Shown one piece after another: positions 23,793 through 32,416 of a stretch of 64,000 bases of DNA. Numbering within the stretch: the stretch's first letter is position 1; each line of letters begins with the position of its first letter. Position numbers and translations under genes: made by a program. Below the pieces are notes generated by a model. The model did not search any database. It was not told the origin of the DNA and saw only the letters and a program-made list of their open reading frames with translations. This DNA comes from WTGU01 sp965242855 (GTDB taxonomy: Bacteria > Pseudomonadota > Alphaproteobacteria > UBA828), in assembly GCA_965242855.1 (NCBI GenBank), contig OZ251509.1, positions 1,984,001 through 2,048,000 on the forward strand, given 5' to 3'.

Positions 23793-26700
23793 TTAGAACT
23801 GCACTTGCAACTCCAGGCCGCCGCTGTATTCGCTCATGCCGCTTCCGCTCGTCCGGTAGCCTGCCGTTGCTCTCAACAGGGTGTTCTCATCCACGCTGAA
23901 CACCCCTCCGAGGCCCAGACGCACCGCCGTCGGCCGAGCCTCCGTCTTCAGAAGCTCCTCGCCGACCCTCACCGCCGTCTCGTCCGAAAACTCCCGTTCC
24001 ATGTCCAGCGCGCCGAACACCGCGCCACCTCCCGAACCCATCTTCGTCTCCAGCATCACTCCCAACCGGCCCTTCACGCTGCTCGCATCCTCCGGCGCTA
24101 CCCACGCCCGAGGACCGCCGGCCCTCTCCATGTCCGTGAAATCGGACAAATCGACCTTCGACCAAACCAAACCCGCGCGCGGCGTCACGAACGCCCCTCC
24201 CGCGGGCAGCCGCCTGCCCACGTCCACGGCCAGCGCATAGCCCGCGCCCGAGACGTCCTCCTTCGGCATCCTGCCGTGCGTGTACGACTCGACGTCGACG
24301 TCGTACAGCGTCACCGCCGCCTGCGCGTCCACGTAGAAGCCCCCGGCCAGCCAGGTGGCGGAGAGGCCGCCCCCCATGCCGTTCAGCTTGGCCTCGCCCA
24401 CGCCGGACATCTCCGCCTTGCCCCGGAGCGCGTGCATCGACAGCCCCACCCGGGCGCTCTCGCCCGCGATGAAATCGACGCCCGCATGCACCATGCTCCG
24501 GCGGTGGTCGTAGGCGAGCGTCCCGGTCGTCGTCGCCTTCGCCGCCTGCCACTCGCCCCGCGCCGCCTCCACGCGCGCCCAGCCGCCGTGCGCGCCGCGC
24601 GCCGCCGATGTCCGCTCCGCGTAGGAAGGCGGAGCGTTCATCGCCAGCAGCATCGAGGGCAGCGCCTCGTACAGGCGGCAGCGGCGGTCTCCATCCTTCT
24701 CCACGTCCTCGCAGGAGAACGTCGGCGTCGGAACTCCCGGACCGCCCGTCCCCGGATCTGTCCCCGGGCCCGTTCCCGGATCGCCTGGGCCCGTCCCTGG
24801 GTCCGTTCCGGGATCGCCCGTTCCCGGGCCTGTTCCTGGATCGGTTCCCGGGCCCGCTCCCGGACCCATCGGGTCCCCGGACCCACCGTCCCCCGTTCCG
24901 CACACACCGTCAGCGCCGCGGACCGGGGCGTCCGGGGGGCACGGCCGCGGGTCAAGCCCGCTGGTGTCCAACATGCCGTTGTCGGTGACCATCAACGGCG
25001 TGCGGTAACCGGTGAATACGCCGTCCCGATGCTCGCGGAAACGGACGGCTTCGACGCCCGGGATGGACCCCTCCACCCGCGCGTTCTTCGCCTCGGTGGC
25101 GTCCTCCTGGTATGTGATGACCCGGTCGGTGGCCAGGGTCAGCGTGGTCGCCGCGTCGCCGCCGCCCCGGATGGCGTGGTCGGCACCGTTGGCCTGCACC
25201 TTCCCGTTCGGGCCGACGATGACGCTGCCGCCGCCGGTCAGATGCACCGCCGCGTCGCCGCCCGCGCCGCCCTTCACCTCGCCGCCGACATGCACCAGCG
25301 CCGGGCCCGGGTCGTTCACCAAAATCCCCACGCCCGAGGAGCCGGCAAGCACCTCGCCCCCCTCCAGGACGAGCACCGCGCCGCCGCCCGAGAGGTGCAC
25401 CGCCGCGTCCGTCCCCCCGGTCACCGTGCCTGCAACTTCGACGAGCTGGTTGAGCCAGGGCGTCTCAATGGCGTCCCCGGCCGCATTGAGGCTCCCGATG
25501 GCGATCAGGTCGTCCTCGCCCGCGGCCGCGTTGCCCGCCAGCTCCCGGATGGCTTTGGGCGCGTATCTCTTCCGTATGCGCAGGCCCTCGCCCGCGTTCG
25601 CGACGTAGACGCCCGCCTTGGCGCCGGTCACGGTCACGCCTTCGGCTACGGTGACGCTGATGCCGCCGTTGTTGGCGTTCTGCGTCGCGTAGTAGGCGCG
25701 GATGCCGTCGCCGCGCGAGTCGATGGCGCCGGCCGTCATGCTGACGCGGATGTCGTCCAGGTTGTGGCGGTCCAGCAGCGCCTTCACCAGGCTCCAGTAG
25801 TCGCTGTCGTTCGAGGCGTCGTCCGTGAAGCCCGCGGCCGTGAGCGCGGCGTCCACGCCGTCGTTCGTCGCCACCGCCCGCAGGATCGCCTTCTCGTCGT
25901 CCGACGAGAGGCCCTGCGCCAGGACGTTCCGCAGCACGGTTCTGATGGCCGCGGCGTCCGTCCGCAGATACGACACGATCTCCGCGTCGCTCAGGTCATC
26001 CACGCTCGTCGCGGTCGAGTCGATGTCGGTGAGGATCAGCGACGCGACCGAGATCTCCTCGTTCTCCAGCGCCGCCCGGAGCTGCGCGACGTAGACGTTG
26101 TCGCCGGCGGTGGCGCCGGTCGGCACGGCCGCTAGCTGCGCCGCGTTGTCCGCGAACGCGCCCGGGTCGTCGCCCTTGGCCACCTGCGTCACCACGTCCC
26201 GCCAGGACAGGGCATGCGCCTCGATGCCCGCCGGCCCGCCGTAGTGGAGCGTCTCCTCGAGGGCCTTTCCGGCCGCCGCCTCCCGGTCGTGGGCGAACAC
26301 CTCCGACCAGAGGGACGCCGTCGGGAAGCGGCCCGCGTCGCTCTCCGCCGTCCCGCGCGCGATGTTTCCTCCCGTCCAGGCGACGTCGATCGCGGGAACG
26401 TGATTCCCGTCGCCGTCCGCGCTGCGCGTGTCGCCCGACCCGCTCTCGCGCGTGACCTGGAGGGTGACGCCCGTCCGGCCCGAAGTAATCGTCCCCGCCG
26501 TCTGGTCGAAGTCGATCCGCGTCGCCTTGCCGACGTAGATGCCGCGCCACCGCCCCGAGACGTTGCCGCTGGTCGTGGACGTGCCGCCGTTCGCGAACGT
26601 GACGTCGCCCTCGACGGTCCGCTCGATGCGGATGCCGTCCCCGTCCTCCGACGTGACGGCGCCGGAGTTCTCGAGCTCGATGTCATCGTCCGCCGTGGCC

Positions 26701-27932
26701 AGGTAGACGTAGAGGGCGTGGTTCTTCGATCTCAGGACGCCGCTGTTGTCGACCGTGACGGCGCCGCTGTTGGCGGCGTAGGTTCTTCCGCTGCCGAAGG
26801 TGACGCCCTCCGCCAGATGGATGGCGTGCCCCGTGTGCTGCGCCGCGTCGGCCGTCGCCGTCACGGCCCCGCTGTTGGTGAGCTCGACCGCGCCGCCGGA
26901 GACCTTCGCGAGCCGGATGCCGAAGTCGGCCGCGGTGATGGCGCCGGAGTTCGTGAGCGTGATGGCCTGGGCGCTCTGGTTGTCCCAGTACTTGTAGTTG
27001 AACTGGATGCCCTGCTTCGCCGTCTGCCCCGTCGCCGCGGTGATGTCCCCGCTGTTGTCGAGGCTCAGGGCGCCGGCGCCCCAGTAGTTCATCAGGATGC
27101 CGGTGTAGGCGCCCCCCACCGTGATGTCGCCCGAGTTGGTGACGGTCAGCGAACCGGTCATCTGGGTCCCCCCGTGCAGCACGTGGATGCCGTGCGGCCG
27201 GTCGACGTAGGTGCCGGTGGCGCCGGCGTTGTTGACGCCCGAGAAGATGGCGCCGGTGTTGGTGACGGTGGTCGCGTCGTTGGTGCCCCCCACCGTCCGG
27301 CCAACCCGGATGCCCTGCCTGGCGGCGTAGATGGTCGCCGCGCTGGTGATCGTGCCGGCGGTGGCGCCCACGCCCAGGCTGGCAGCAGTGGGGCGCAGGT
27401 CGACGAAGATGCCGTTCTGCTTCATCGGGGTGGTCGAACTCCCGATGGTCACCCCGCTTCTCACGTCCAGCGTCGTCCTCCGATTGTTGCTCTGCTGCCT
27501 CAGATAGACGCCGTTGTTCCGGTTGGCGCCGCTCACCGAGTTCGTCCCCTGGACGATGTTCACGACGTGGGCGGTCCCGCCGGTCGAGCCCCCGACGTTG
27601 ACCGTGAATCCGTGGGTGGCTTGGCTCTCGACGTGAATGCCGACCGCCTGCGAGGAGCCGGCCGTGATCGTGGTCGACCCGGCGCTGCGGCCCGGGACGT
27701 TGACCGTGGGGTTGGTGCCGGCGAGTTTGGCGCTATCGGGGTAGTAGATGCCGTCGTTGTACGCCGCGCCCGAGCAGGTGAGGGTGTTCGAGCCTGACGT
27801 CCCGCATTCTATCAGCGCCCGCGCCTCCCCCGGCGCCAGCAGCAGCCCCGCCGCGAGCAGCGCGGCACCCAGCGCGCCGGAAACGGGCATGGCCGGCTTC
27901 CCGCCCGCCGCTTCCAGGAGGCGGGCCTTCAT
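23793..27932 (-). CDS. Autotransporter 2 (type V secretion), paralogue of autotransporter 1
   Basis: From the internal ATG at 27932 the gene codes for 1,379 aa. A signal peptide (VSGALGAALLAAGLLLAPGEARA) is followed by a passenger of short beta-helix-type repeats (VTNTGAI, LTNSGAIT, VHLSGGGAVLV). One copy of the roughly 440-residue unit found twice in the paralogue follows (about residues 547-990). Then come a Gly/Pro/Thr/Asp linker (about 1009-1069) and a C-terminal barrel of about 270 residues ending LELQVQF. The better ribosome-binding site (GGGAGG) serves an ATG at 28006, but with 20 C in the tract that frame stops after 25 residues. The gene may therefore be switched off in this sequence, or expressed weakly from 27932. 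It is predicted to be a surface-exposed adhesin-like protein with unknown ligand. Confidence 0.88.
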   Translation of the reverse strand: MKARLLEAAGGKPAMPVSGALGAALLAAGLLLAPGEARALIECGTSGSNTLTCSGAAYNDGIYYPDSAKLAGTNPTVNVPGRSAGSTTITAGSSQAVGIHVESQATHGFTVNVGGSTGGTAHVVNIVQGTNSVSGANRNNGVYLRQQSNNRRTTLDVRSGVTIGSSTTPMKQNGIFVDLRPTAASLGVGATAGTITSAATIYAARQGIRVGRTVGGTNDATTVTNTGAIFSGVNNAGATGTYVDRPHGIHVLHGGTQMTGSLTVTNSGDITVGGAYTGILMNYWGAGALSLDNSGDITAATGQTAKQGIQFNYKYWDNQSAQAITLTNSGAITAADFGIRLAKVSGGAVELTNSGAVTATADAAQHTGHAIHLAEGVTFGSGRTYAANSGAVTVDNSGVLRSKNHALYVYLATADDDIELENSGAVTSEDGDGIRIERTVEGDVTFANGGTSTTSGNVSGRWRGIYVGKATRIDFDQTAGTITSGRTGVTLQVTRESGSGDTRSADGDGNHVPAIDVAWTGGNIARGTAESDAGRFPTASLWSEVFAHDREAAAGKALEETLHYGGPAGIEAHALSWRDVVTQVAKGDDPGAFADNAAQLAAVPTGATAGDNVYVAQLRAALENEEISVASLILTDIDSTATSVDDLSDAEIVSYLRTDAAAIRTVLRNVLAQGLSSDDEKAILRAVATNDGVDAALTAAGFTDDASNDSDYWSLVKALLDRHNLDDIRVSMTAGAIDSRGDGIRAYYATQNANNGGISVTVAEGVTVTGAKAGVYVANAGEGLRIRKRYAPKAIRELAGNAAAGEDDLIAIGSLNAAGDAIETPWLNQLVEVAGTVTGGTDAAVHLSGGGAVLVLEGGEVLAGSSGVGILVNDPGPALVHVGGEVKGGAGGDAAVHLTGGGSVIVGPNGKVQANGADHAIRGGGDAATTLTLATDRVITYQEDATEAKNARVEGSIPGVEAVRFREHRDGVFTGYRTPLMVTDNGMLDTSGLDPRPCPPDAPVRGADGVCGTGDGGSGDPMGPGAGPGTDPGTGPGTGDPGTDPGTGPGDPGTGPGTDPGTGGPGVPTPTFSCEDVEKDGDRRCRLYEALPSMLLAMNAPPSYAERTSAARGAHGGWARVEAARGEWQAAKATTTGTLAYDHRRSMVHAGVDFIAGESARVGLSMHALRGKAEMSGVGEAKLNGMGGGLSATWLAGGFYVDAQAAVTLYDVDVESYTHGRMPKEDVSGAGYALAVDVGRRLPAGGAFVTPRAGLVWSKVDLSDFTDMERAGGPRAWVAPEDASSVKGRLGVMLETKMGSGGGAVFGALDMEREFSDETAVRVGEELLKTEARPTAVRLGLGGVFSVDENTLLRATAGYRTSGSGMSEYSGGLELQVQF

Positions 27933-27950
27933 TCCGGGGGCCCATGCGGC

Positions 27951-27970
27951 GGGGGGGGGGGGGGGGGGGG
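27951..27970 (-). repeat. Poly-C tract (20) upstream of autotransporter 2
   Basis: Twenty G on the plus strand, at the same place relative to the signal-peptide ATG (18 bases) as the 17-base tract in the paralogue. With 20 residues the frame from ATG 28006 reads through the prolines and ends in TGA; loss of two or gain of one would restore it. Confidence 0.85.
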
Positions 27971-28010
27971 AGAGGAAAAACGCCTGCCGTCAGAGCTCCC
28001 AACCATCCTC

Positions 28011-28126
28011 GGAACCTCCCTCAAGAAACTCGTCCAGCTCGAACCGTCCACGCCGCCGCGCGACACTATCCCTGATTACCGCATACCCGACTTCGCACGC
28101 AAGCTTCGCGAATATCGTGCGCGGTG
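28011..28126. repeat. Upstream flank of the autotransporter cassette, copy 2
   Basis: Matches 22671-22786 over its whole length. The match ends at about 28126, where a fragment of lpd begins. The two copies therefore share a right edge but have different neighbours. Confidence 0.75.
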
Positions 28127-28317
28127 GCGGACATGGCGCGGGCCCGACCGTTGGCGGCGAACGGGAAGCGCCCGGTCGCGTAGTCGATGCCGGCCTCCTT
28201 CAGCTCTTCTTCCGTCCTGCCGACGGCGGCCACTTCGGGGGCGGTATAGACCACGCCGGGGATCGCGTCGTAGTTCACATGGCCGCCGCCGCCCGCGATG
28301 CCCTCGGCGACGGCCAA
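28127..28317 (-). pseudogene. Internal fragment of dihydrolipoamide dehydrogenase (lpd)
   Basis: The minus-strand frame reads MAVAEGIAGGGGHVNYDAIPGVVYTAPEVAAVGRTEEELKEAGIDYATGRFPFAANGRARAM. This is the start of the dimerisation domain of E3, the flavin-containing subunit of the pyruvate and 2-oxoglutarate dehydrogenase complexes. The FAD and NAD domains before it and the HxxxxE active site after it are missing. The fragment is cut exactly where the cassette flank begins, so it is non-functional and marks a recombination joint. Confidence 0.85.
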
Positions 28318-28359
28318 GGAGGCTCCGGCGTCTCATGTGTTGCGAACCGGGACACGAAC

Positions 28360-28387
28360 TGGACAGGAGCGGCGCGACGCCTATAGT
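28360..28387 (+). promoter_or_regulatory. mcrBC promoter
   Basis: TGGACA (28360-28365) and TATAGT (28382-28387) match the consensus at five of six positions each, with a 16-base spacer. The mcrB start lies about 67 bases downstream. The leader contains a 17-codon open frame at 28397-28450 that ends three bases before the mcrB ATG. Confidence 0.7.
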
Positions 28388-28453
28388 GCCACCGCGATGC
28401 CCATGAAGCTCCTGCCTTCCGCCCTCCGTCCTTCCGTCGTAGAGGCATAACCG

Positions 28454-30262
28454 ATGTCCCGCTGGATCGGCCCTGAGTACGACCATATCGACGCCGTGCT
28501 TGCCGCCGCCGAGGCATGGCGCGACCGGTGTTTCCTGGCCGACGACTCGCTGTTCGGCGACGAGAACCTGTGGACCTTCGACAACATTCGGGAACTCGGG
28601 CGCCGCATCTTCAACGAACCGATCACTGGCAAGGGCAGCTTCGTCGAAAACCTCGAAAAGCAACTGGAAGCCGCATCTCCCCAACTGATTCGGCTGGCTG
28701 CCGAGGCCGTCTGGTTCCTGCACTTATTCCCTGCATCAACCTCCATGAAGCAGGAAACCAAGCGTAACCAAGTCAAGCAAATCTGGAAATGGTCGGGTTC
28801 CGATCTGGAAAACAGCTCCTATCTGAGCGACCGAACGCTCAAGGGCGTCGCACATCCTGGACGGCAGTATTTTCAAAATCGAGGTCAGAATTTCGAGTTT
28901 TTGATACAGGCGATGGAACGATGGAAGACCGAATCTCAATCCCGGCAGGCCGCATTGATGAACGAAGATGCGCCCTGGAGCCTCGCCAGATGGTTCGATG
29001 CAATCAAGAATTCGGATCGACGTCCTATGCGCAGCGTGATTCTATATCTCCTGTTTCCGGACTACATGGAACGAATTTCGAGCCTCCAAGATAGAAAGCG
29101 GATCGTCGAGACGTTCAAAAACCAAATTCCCCTCAAATTCCAATTGAATGATGAATTTTCTTCCGTCGACGTAGATCGCGCGCTTTACGAATTGCGCAAG
29201 GGTTTGGAGAAGGAGCTCAGAACCGAGAAGATCGACTTCTTCTTCCCCCCGATTAAAGAGATGTGGAGACCGGACCGGACGCCGGGTTTGGCACCCGCGG
29301 TATCCCATGGCAAATCCTCTCTTAACAGCATCCTCTACGGCCCGCCGGGGACCGGGAAGACCTACGCCACCGCCCGGCGCTGCGTCGAGATCTGCGACGG
29401 GAAGGCGGGGGAAGACATCCGCGGACGATACGACGCGCTGGTCGAGGAAGGCCGGGTCGAGTTCGTCACCTTCCATCAATCCTACGGCTACGAGGAGTTC
29501 GTCGAGGGCCTGCACCCCGAGACGGGCAAGGGAGCAGGTTTCCGCCTCGTCGCGAAGGACGGCGTGTTGAAGCGCATCGCGGAACGCGCCCGCGAATCCG
29601 AAGGTCGTCTGCCCCACGTCCTCGTCATCGACGAGATCAACCGCGCCAACGTTTCCAAGGTGCTCGGGGAACTCGTCACCCTGCTGGAGGAAGACAAGCG
29701 GGAGGGCACAGAGAACGAAACCGCCGTCACCCTGCCCTATTCCGGCGAATCCTTCACCCTGCCGGCGAACCTCCACGTCCTCGGCACGATGAACACCGCC
29801 GACCGGTCGATCGCCCTGCTCGACACCGCGCTGCGCCGCCGTTTCGAGTTCGACGAGGTGTCGCCCCAACCCGAATTGCTGGAAACGGTGGACGGCATCG
29901 ACCTGCCCGCCGTGCTCCGCGCCATCAACGCGCGGCTGGAATATCTGATCGATCGCGACCACCTGATCGGCCACGCCTGGTTCATGGGAGCGGAGACGAA
30001 AGCGGGCGTGGACCACATCATGCGGCGCAAGATCGTCCCGCTCATCGCCGAGTACTTTCACGACGACTGGAACAAGGTCCACGCCGTCCTCGGCGGCAGC
30101 GGCGACTTCGTGCGAAGGGAGCGGCTCCCCTCGCCGCCGGGCCTCGACGAAGACACGGGCGAGGAGCGCCACCGCTGGACGGTGCAAGACTCCTTCAAGG
30201 ACGGCGCCTACGACCGCTTGGTTTCCGGCAAAGCGCCGGATGCCGAAACCGAAGCGGAATAA
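28454..30262 (+). CDS. mcrB: McrB-like GTPase, motor subunit of a modification-dependent restriction system
   Basis: This 602-aa protein is the AAA+ GTPase partner of McrC. Walker A GPPGTGKT is at residues 296-303, Walker B VLVIDEINRAN around 389-399, and the McrB GTP-binding signature MNTADRS at 446-452 is followed by the arginine-finger stretch LDTALRRRF. The N-terminal 290 residues differ from E. coli McrB and probably form the DNA-reading domain; I do not recognise their fold. They are richer in Asn, Lys and Phe codons ending in A or T than the rest, which hints at a separate origin of that domain. ATG at 28454 has GAGG eight bases upstream. The mcrC start overlaps its end by 23 bases. 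Confidence 0.93.
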   Translation: MSRWIGPEYDHIDAVLAAAEAWRDRCFLADDSLFGDENLWTFDNIRELGRRIFNEPITGKGSFVENLEKQLEAASPQLIRLAAEAVWFLHLFPASTSMKQETKRNQVKQIWKWSGSDLENSSYLSDRTLKGVAHPGRQYFQNRGQNFEFLIQAMERWKTESQSRQAALMNEDAPWSLARWFDAIKNSDRRPMRSVILYLLFPDYMERISSLQDRKRIVETFKNQIPLKFQLNDEFSSVDVDRALYELRKGLEKELRTEKIDFFFPPIKEMWRPDRTPGLAPAVSHGKSSLNSILYGPPGTGKTYATARRCVEICDGKAGEDIRGRYDALVEEGRVEFVTFHQSYGYEEFVEGLHPETGKGAGFRLVAKDGVLKRIAERARESEGRLPHVLVIDEINRANVSKVLGELVTLLEEDKREGTENETAVTLPYSGESFTLPANLHVLGTMNTADRSIALLDTALRRRFEFDEVSPQPELLETVDGIDLPAVLRAINARLEYLIDRDHLIGHAWFMGAETKAGVDHIMRRKIVPLIAEYFHDDWNKVHAVLGGSGDFVRRERLPSPPGLDEDTGEERHRWTVQDSFKDGAYDRLVSGKAPDAETEAE

Positions 30263-31574
30263 GCCGCCGACCGGGCCTCTCACCCTCCGGGAGTGGGAGA
30301 CCTTTCCGGTCGGCGAAGGCGGCCTGACCGAGGCCGAGGCCCGGCGGTTCCACGCCCTCGCCGAGCGGGCCGCCCGGCGGCTCAAGCTGCCCGAGACGGC
30401 CGTGCTGACCCGCACCGCCGACCGGGGCCTGAAGGCGGGGCAGGTCGTCGGCGTCCTCGCGGTTCCGGGGCGGACCGTCGAGATCCTGCCCAAGATCGAC
30501 GATGACGACGACGCGGTGCGCAAGGCTCTCGTCCGGATGCTCGCCGCAGCGCTCGATCTTCCTATCGCAGAGGGCGACATCGCCGCCCTGGACACGCAGC
30601 GGAACGACCTCCTGGAACTCCTCGTCCGGCTGTTCGCCGAGCGGCTGCTGGCCGCAGTCCGGCGCGGCCTGCCCCGACGCTACGTCGCGCGCGAGGAGGA
30701 CCTGCGGCTGCTGCGCGGGAAGCTCGACGTCACGCGCCAGATCACGCATCTCGCCGTCCGGCCGGACCGGCTCGCCTGCCGCTTCGACGACCTGTCGGAG
30801 GACACGCCGCTCAACCGCGTGCTCAAGGCCGCGGTGGCCCGGCTCGCCCGCCTCGCGCGAACCGCCGCCAACGTCCGGCTGCTGGCCGAGCTCGCCGCCC
30901 GCTTCGAGCCTGTGGGCGACAGCCCCGACCCGCTCCGCGAACCGGTGCGGCTCGACCGGACCAACGCCGCCTTCCACTATCTCCACCGCCTCGCCCTCCT
31001 GTTCCTGAAGGAGGAGTGGCAGAACACGGCGAGCGGCCGAGCGGCGGGCTTCGCCCTGCTGTTCCCGATGAACGACCTGTTCGAGAAGTTCGTCGGACGC
31101 TGCCTGCGACGCGCTCTCGCGCCCGCGCCCGTTCGCCTCCAGGCCCGCGGGCGCCATGCGCTGACCGACGCGGACGACCGTCCGCTGTTCGCCCTGCGCC
31201 CCGACGCGGTGATCGGGGAAGCGGTGGGCGTCGTCGTTCTCGACACCAAGTGGAAGGCGCTCCGCCCCGGCGAAGAGAAGCTCGGTGTCGAGCAGTCCGA
31301 CGTCTATCAAATGCTCGCCTACGCGCGGTCCTATGGCGCCTCGCGCCTGATCCTGCTCTACCCTTGGACTGGCGAATTGCCGCAGGAGGGACGCGCGCGG
31401 GAATGGACGGTCGCCGGAACCGACATTCCCCTGGACGTCGCGACCGTCAACGTGGGCCGCCCGGATACGGTCGTGCACGCTCTCCGCGAGTTGCTCGCGG
31501 GGCCGGAACCCGCCGCCGCCGGGGCCGGGCGCGCTCCTCTCCCCCACCCCGACCCTCCCCCTGTCAGGGCATAA
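30240..31574 (+). CDS. mcrC: McrC-like nuclease subunit
   Basis: The 444-aa product is the endonuclease partner of McrB. After an N-terminal domain (LREWETFPV...VGVLAVPGRTVEILPKI) that docks to the McrB ring comes a helical middle (FLKEEWQN...LLFPMNDLFEKFVGRCL). A PD-(D/E)xK nuclease site follows: P321-D322 (LRPDAVIG) and D335-T-K337 (VVVLDTKWK), then QSDVYQMLAYA. All catalytic residues are present. Translation is coupled to mcrB by the overlap. The pair should cut DNA with modified cytosines, or whatever the unusual McrB N-terminus recognises. It sits just outside the tRNA end of the neighbouring integrated element. Confidence 0.93.
   Translation: MPKPKRNKPPTGPLTLREWETFPVGEGGLTEAEARRFHALAERAARRLKLPETAVLTRTADRGLKAGQVVGVLAVPGRTVEILPKIDDDDDAVRKALVRMLAAALDLPIAEGDIAALDTQRNDLLELLVRLFAERLLAAVRRGLPRRYVAREEDLRLLRGKLDVTRQITHLAVRPDRLACRFDDLSEDTPLNRVLKAAVARLARLARTAANVRLLAELAARFEPVGDSPDPLREPVRLDRTNAAFHYLHRLALLFLKEEWQNTASGRAAGFALLFPMNDLFEKFVGRCLRRALAPAPVRLQARGRHALTDADDRPLFALRPDAVIGEAVGVVVLDTKWKALRPGEEKLGVEQSDVYQMLAYARSYGASRLILLYPWTGELPQEGRAREWTVAGTDIPLDVATVNVGRPDTVVHALRELLAGPEPAAAGAGRAPLPHPDPPPVRA
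31549..31569. repeat. GC-rich intergenic repeat, copy 2
   Basis: CCGACCCTCCCCCTGTCAGGG here matches the minus strand of 41-61 with one difference, and GCGTCAA follows in both. This copy overlaps the last codons of mcrC, which suggests that the element supplied the C-terminal Pro-rich end of the protein (HPDPPPVRA). Confidence 0.5.
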
Positions 31575-32144
31575 GCGTCAACTTGTGTCATTATCGAACG
31601 CTTGGCGACGATGAGGAATGAACACATCCCGTTCACTGGCGCCCGGCCGCCGCGCCACCGGGATTGCATGGCCGGCGAGCCCCCTCCCGAACTCATTCGT
31701 TCCTTCATTCACGTCAACGCTTTCAGGCGGAGGCCTTCTCCTTCGCAACCCGAACGAAGCGCATCGGCACCACCCGTTCCGCGCTCCCAACGGCGCTTGC
31801 GTCACCCGTGGGCCGTGAAAGCGCCGATACCATGCCTCGGCCGCATGTCCATTCCAGGCGCCCCGGTCGGGGTCACGGCGTCACGAGGGGCCTACTGCCA
31901 CTGGATGGGGTAGGGGAAGCCGCTCGGCCTTACCCCGGTTGCCGAATCGCGGGTGCCCGAGGCAATGCCTCACCGAGTTCGTTGGCGTCCTGCATTCCGT
32001 GTACGTCTCGGACGCCATGCCGTTCATGGCCACTTTGTCGGGTGAGGGAAGGGGCGACAGGTGTCAGATATGCGCCAGTGTGTGATGCCGCGTGATTCCC
32101 AATGGATTCCCAAGCCGAAATGCTCACGGAATCTCGGGAATCAA
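31575..32144. other. Intergenic region downstream of mcrC
   Basis: About 570 bases without a convincing gene. Open frames on both strands lack codon bias or motifs. By position it should be chromosomal sequence downstream of the original tRNA-fMet gene. Confidence 0.35.
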
Positions 32145-32178
32145 AAGCCCCTGGAAACATCAAGGTTTCCAGGGGCTT
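32145..32178 (-). terminator. Terminator of the tRNA-fMet transcript
   Basis: AAGCCCCTGGAAAC (32145-32158) and GTTTCCAGGGGCTT (32165-32178) form a perfect 14-bp stem with a six-base loop. On the minus strand TTTTGATT follows. It lies six bases past the tRNA 3' end and is the native terminator left on the chromosomal side of the att site. Confidence 0.9.
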
Positions 32179-32183
32179 GATAC

Positions 32184-32226
32184 GGTTGCGGGGGCAGGAT
32201 TCGAACCTGCGACCTTCAGGTTATGA
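32184..32226 (-). other. Attachment site: displaced 3' half of tRNA-fMet(CAT)
   Basis: Read on the minus strand, the sequence runs from the anticodon (TCATAACC) through CTGAAGGTCG and the T-arm CAGGTTCGAATCCTG to the acceptor end CCCCCGCAACC. This is the 3' half of an initiator tRNA; the A-A pair of positions before the CC end is typical of fMet. The 5' half is absent: beyond 32226 the sequence becomes unrelated and an integrase gene begins 190 bases on. This is the classical scar of an element that integrated into the 3' half of a tRNA gene, with the element to the right. The intact tRNA gene should be at the far end, outside the window. Confidence 0.88.
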
Positions 32227-32416
32227 TTTGCCTGTAAATTTGCATTATGCTGCGCACCAATGCGCCGGGAACGTCATATATAACATGAAATCACAGTGTT
32301 AGAAAGAATTCTCCTCTATCCCAACCCGTCGCATCTACGCAGCGTCGCGCCCTGTATCACTTCCTCGTGTTGATACGGGTGTTGACTCGTGTCGCCATAG
32401 CGGCCATGATCCCAGG

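Noticed and set aside
32184..32226. A functional tRNA gene.
   Set aside because: Only the half from the anticodon to the 3' end is present. No D-arm or 5' acceptor strand follows in the expected position.
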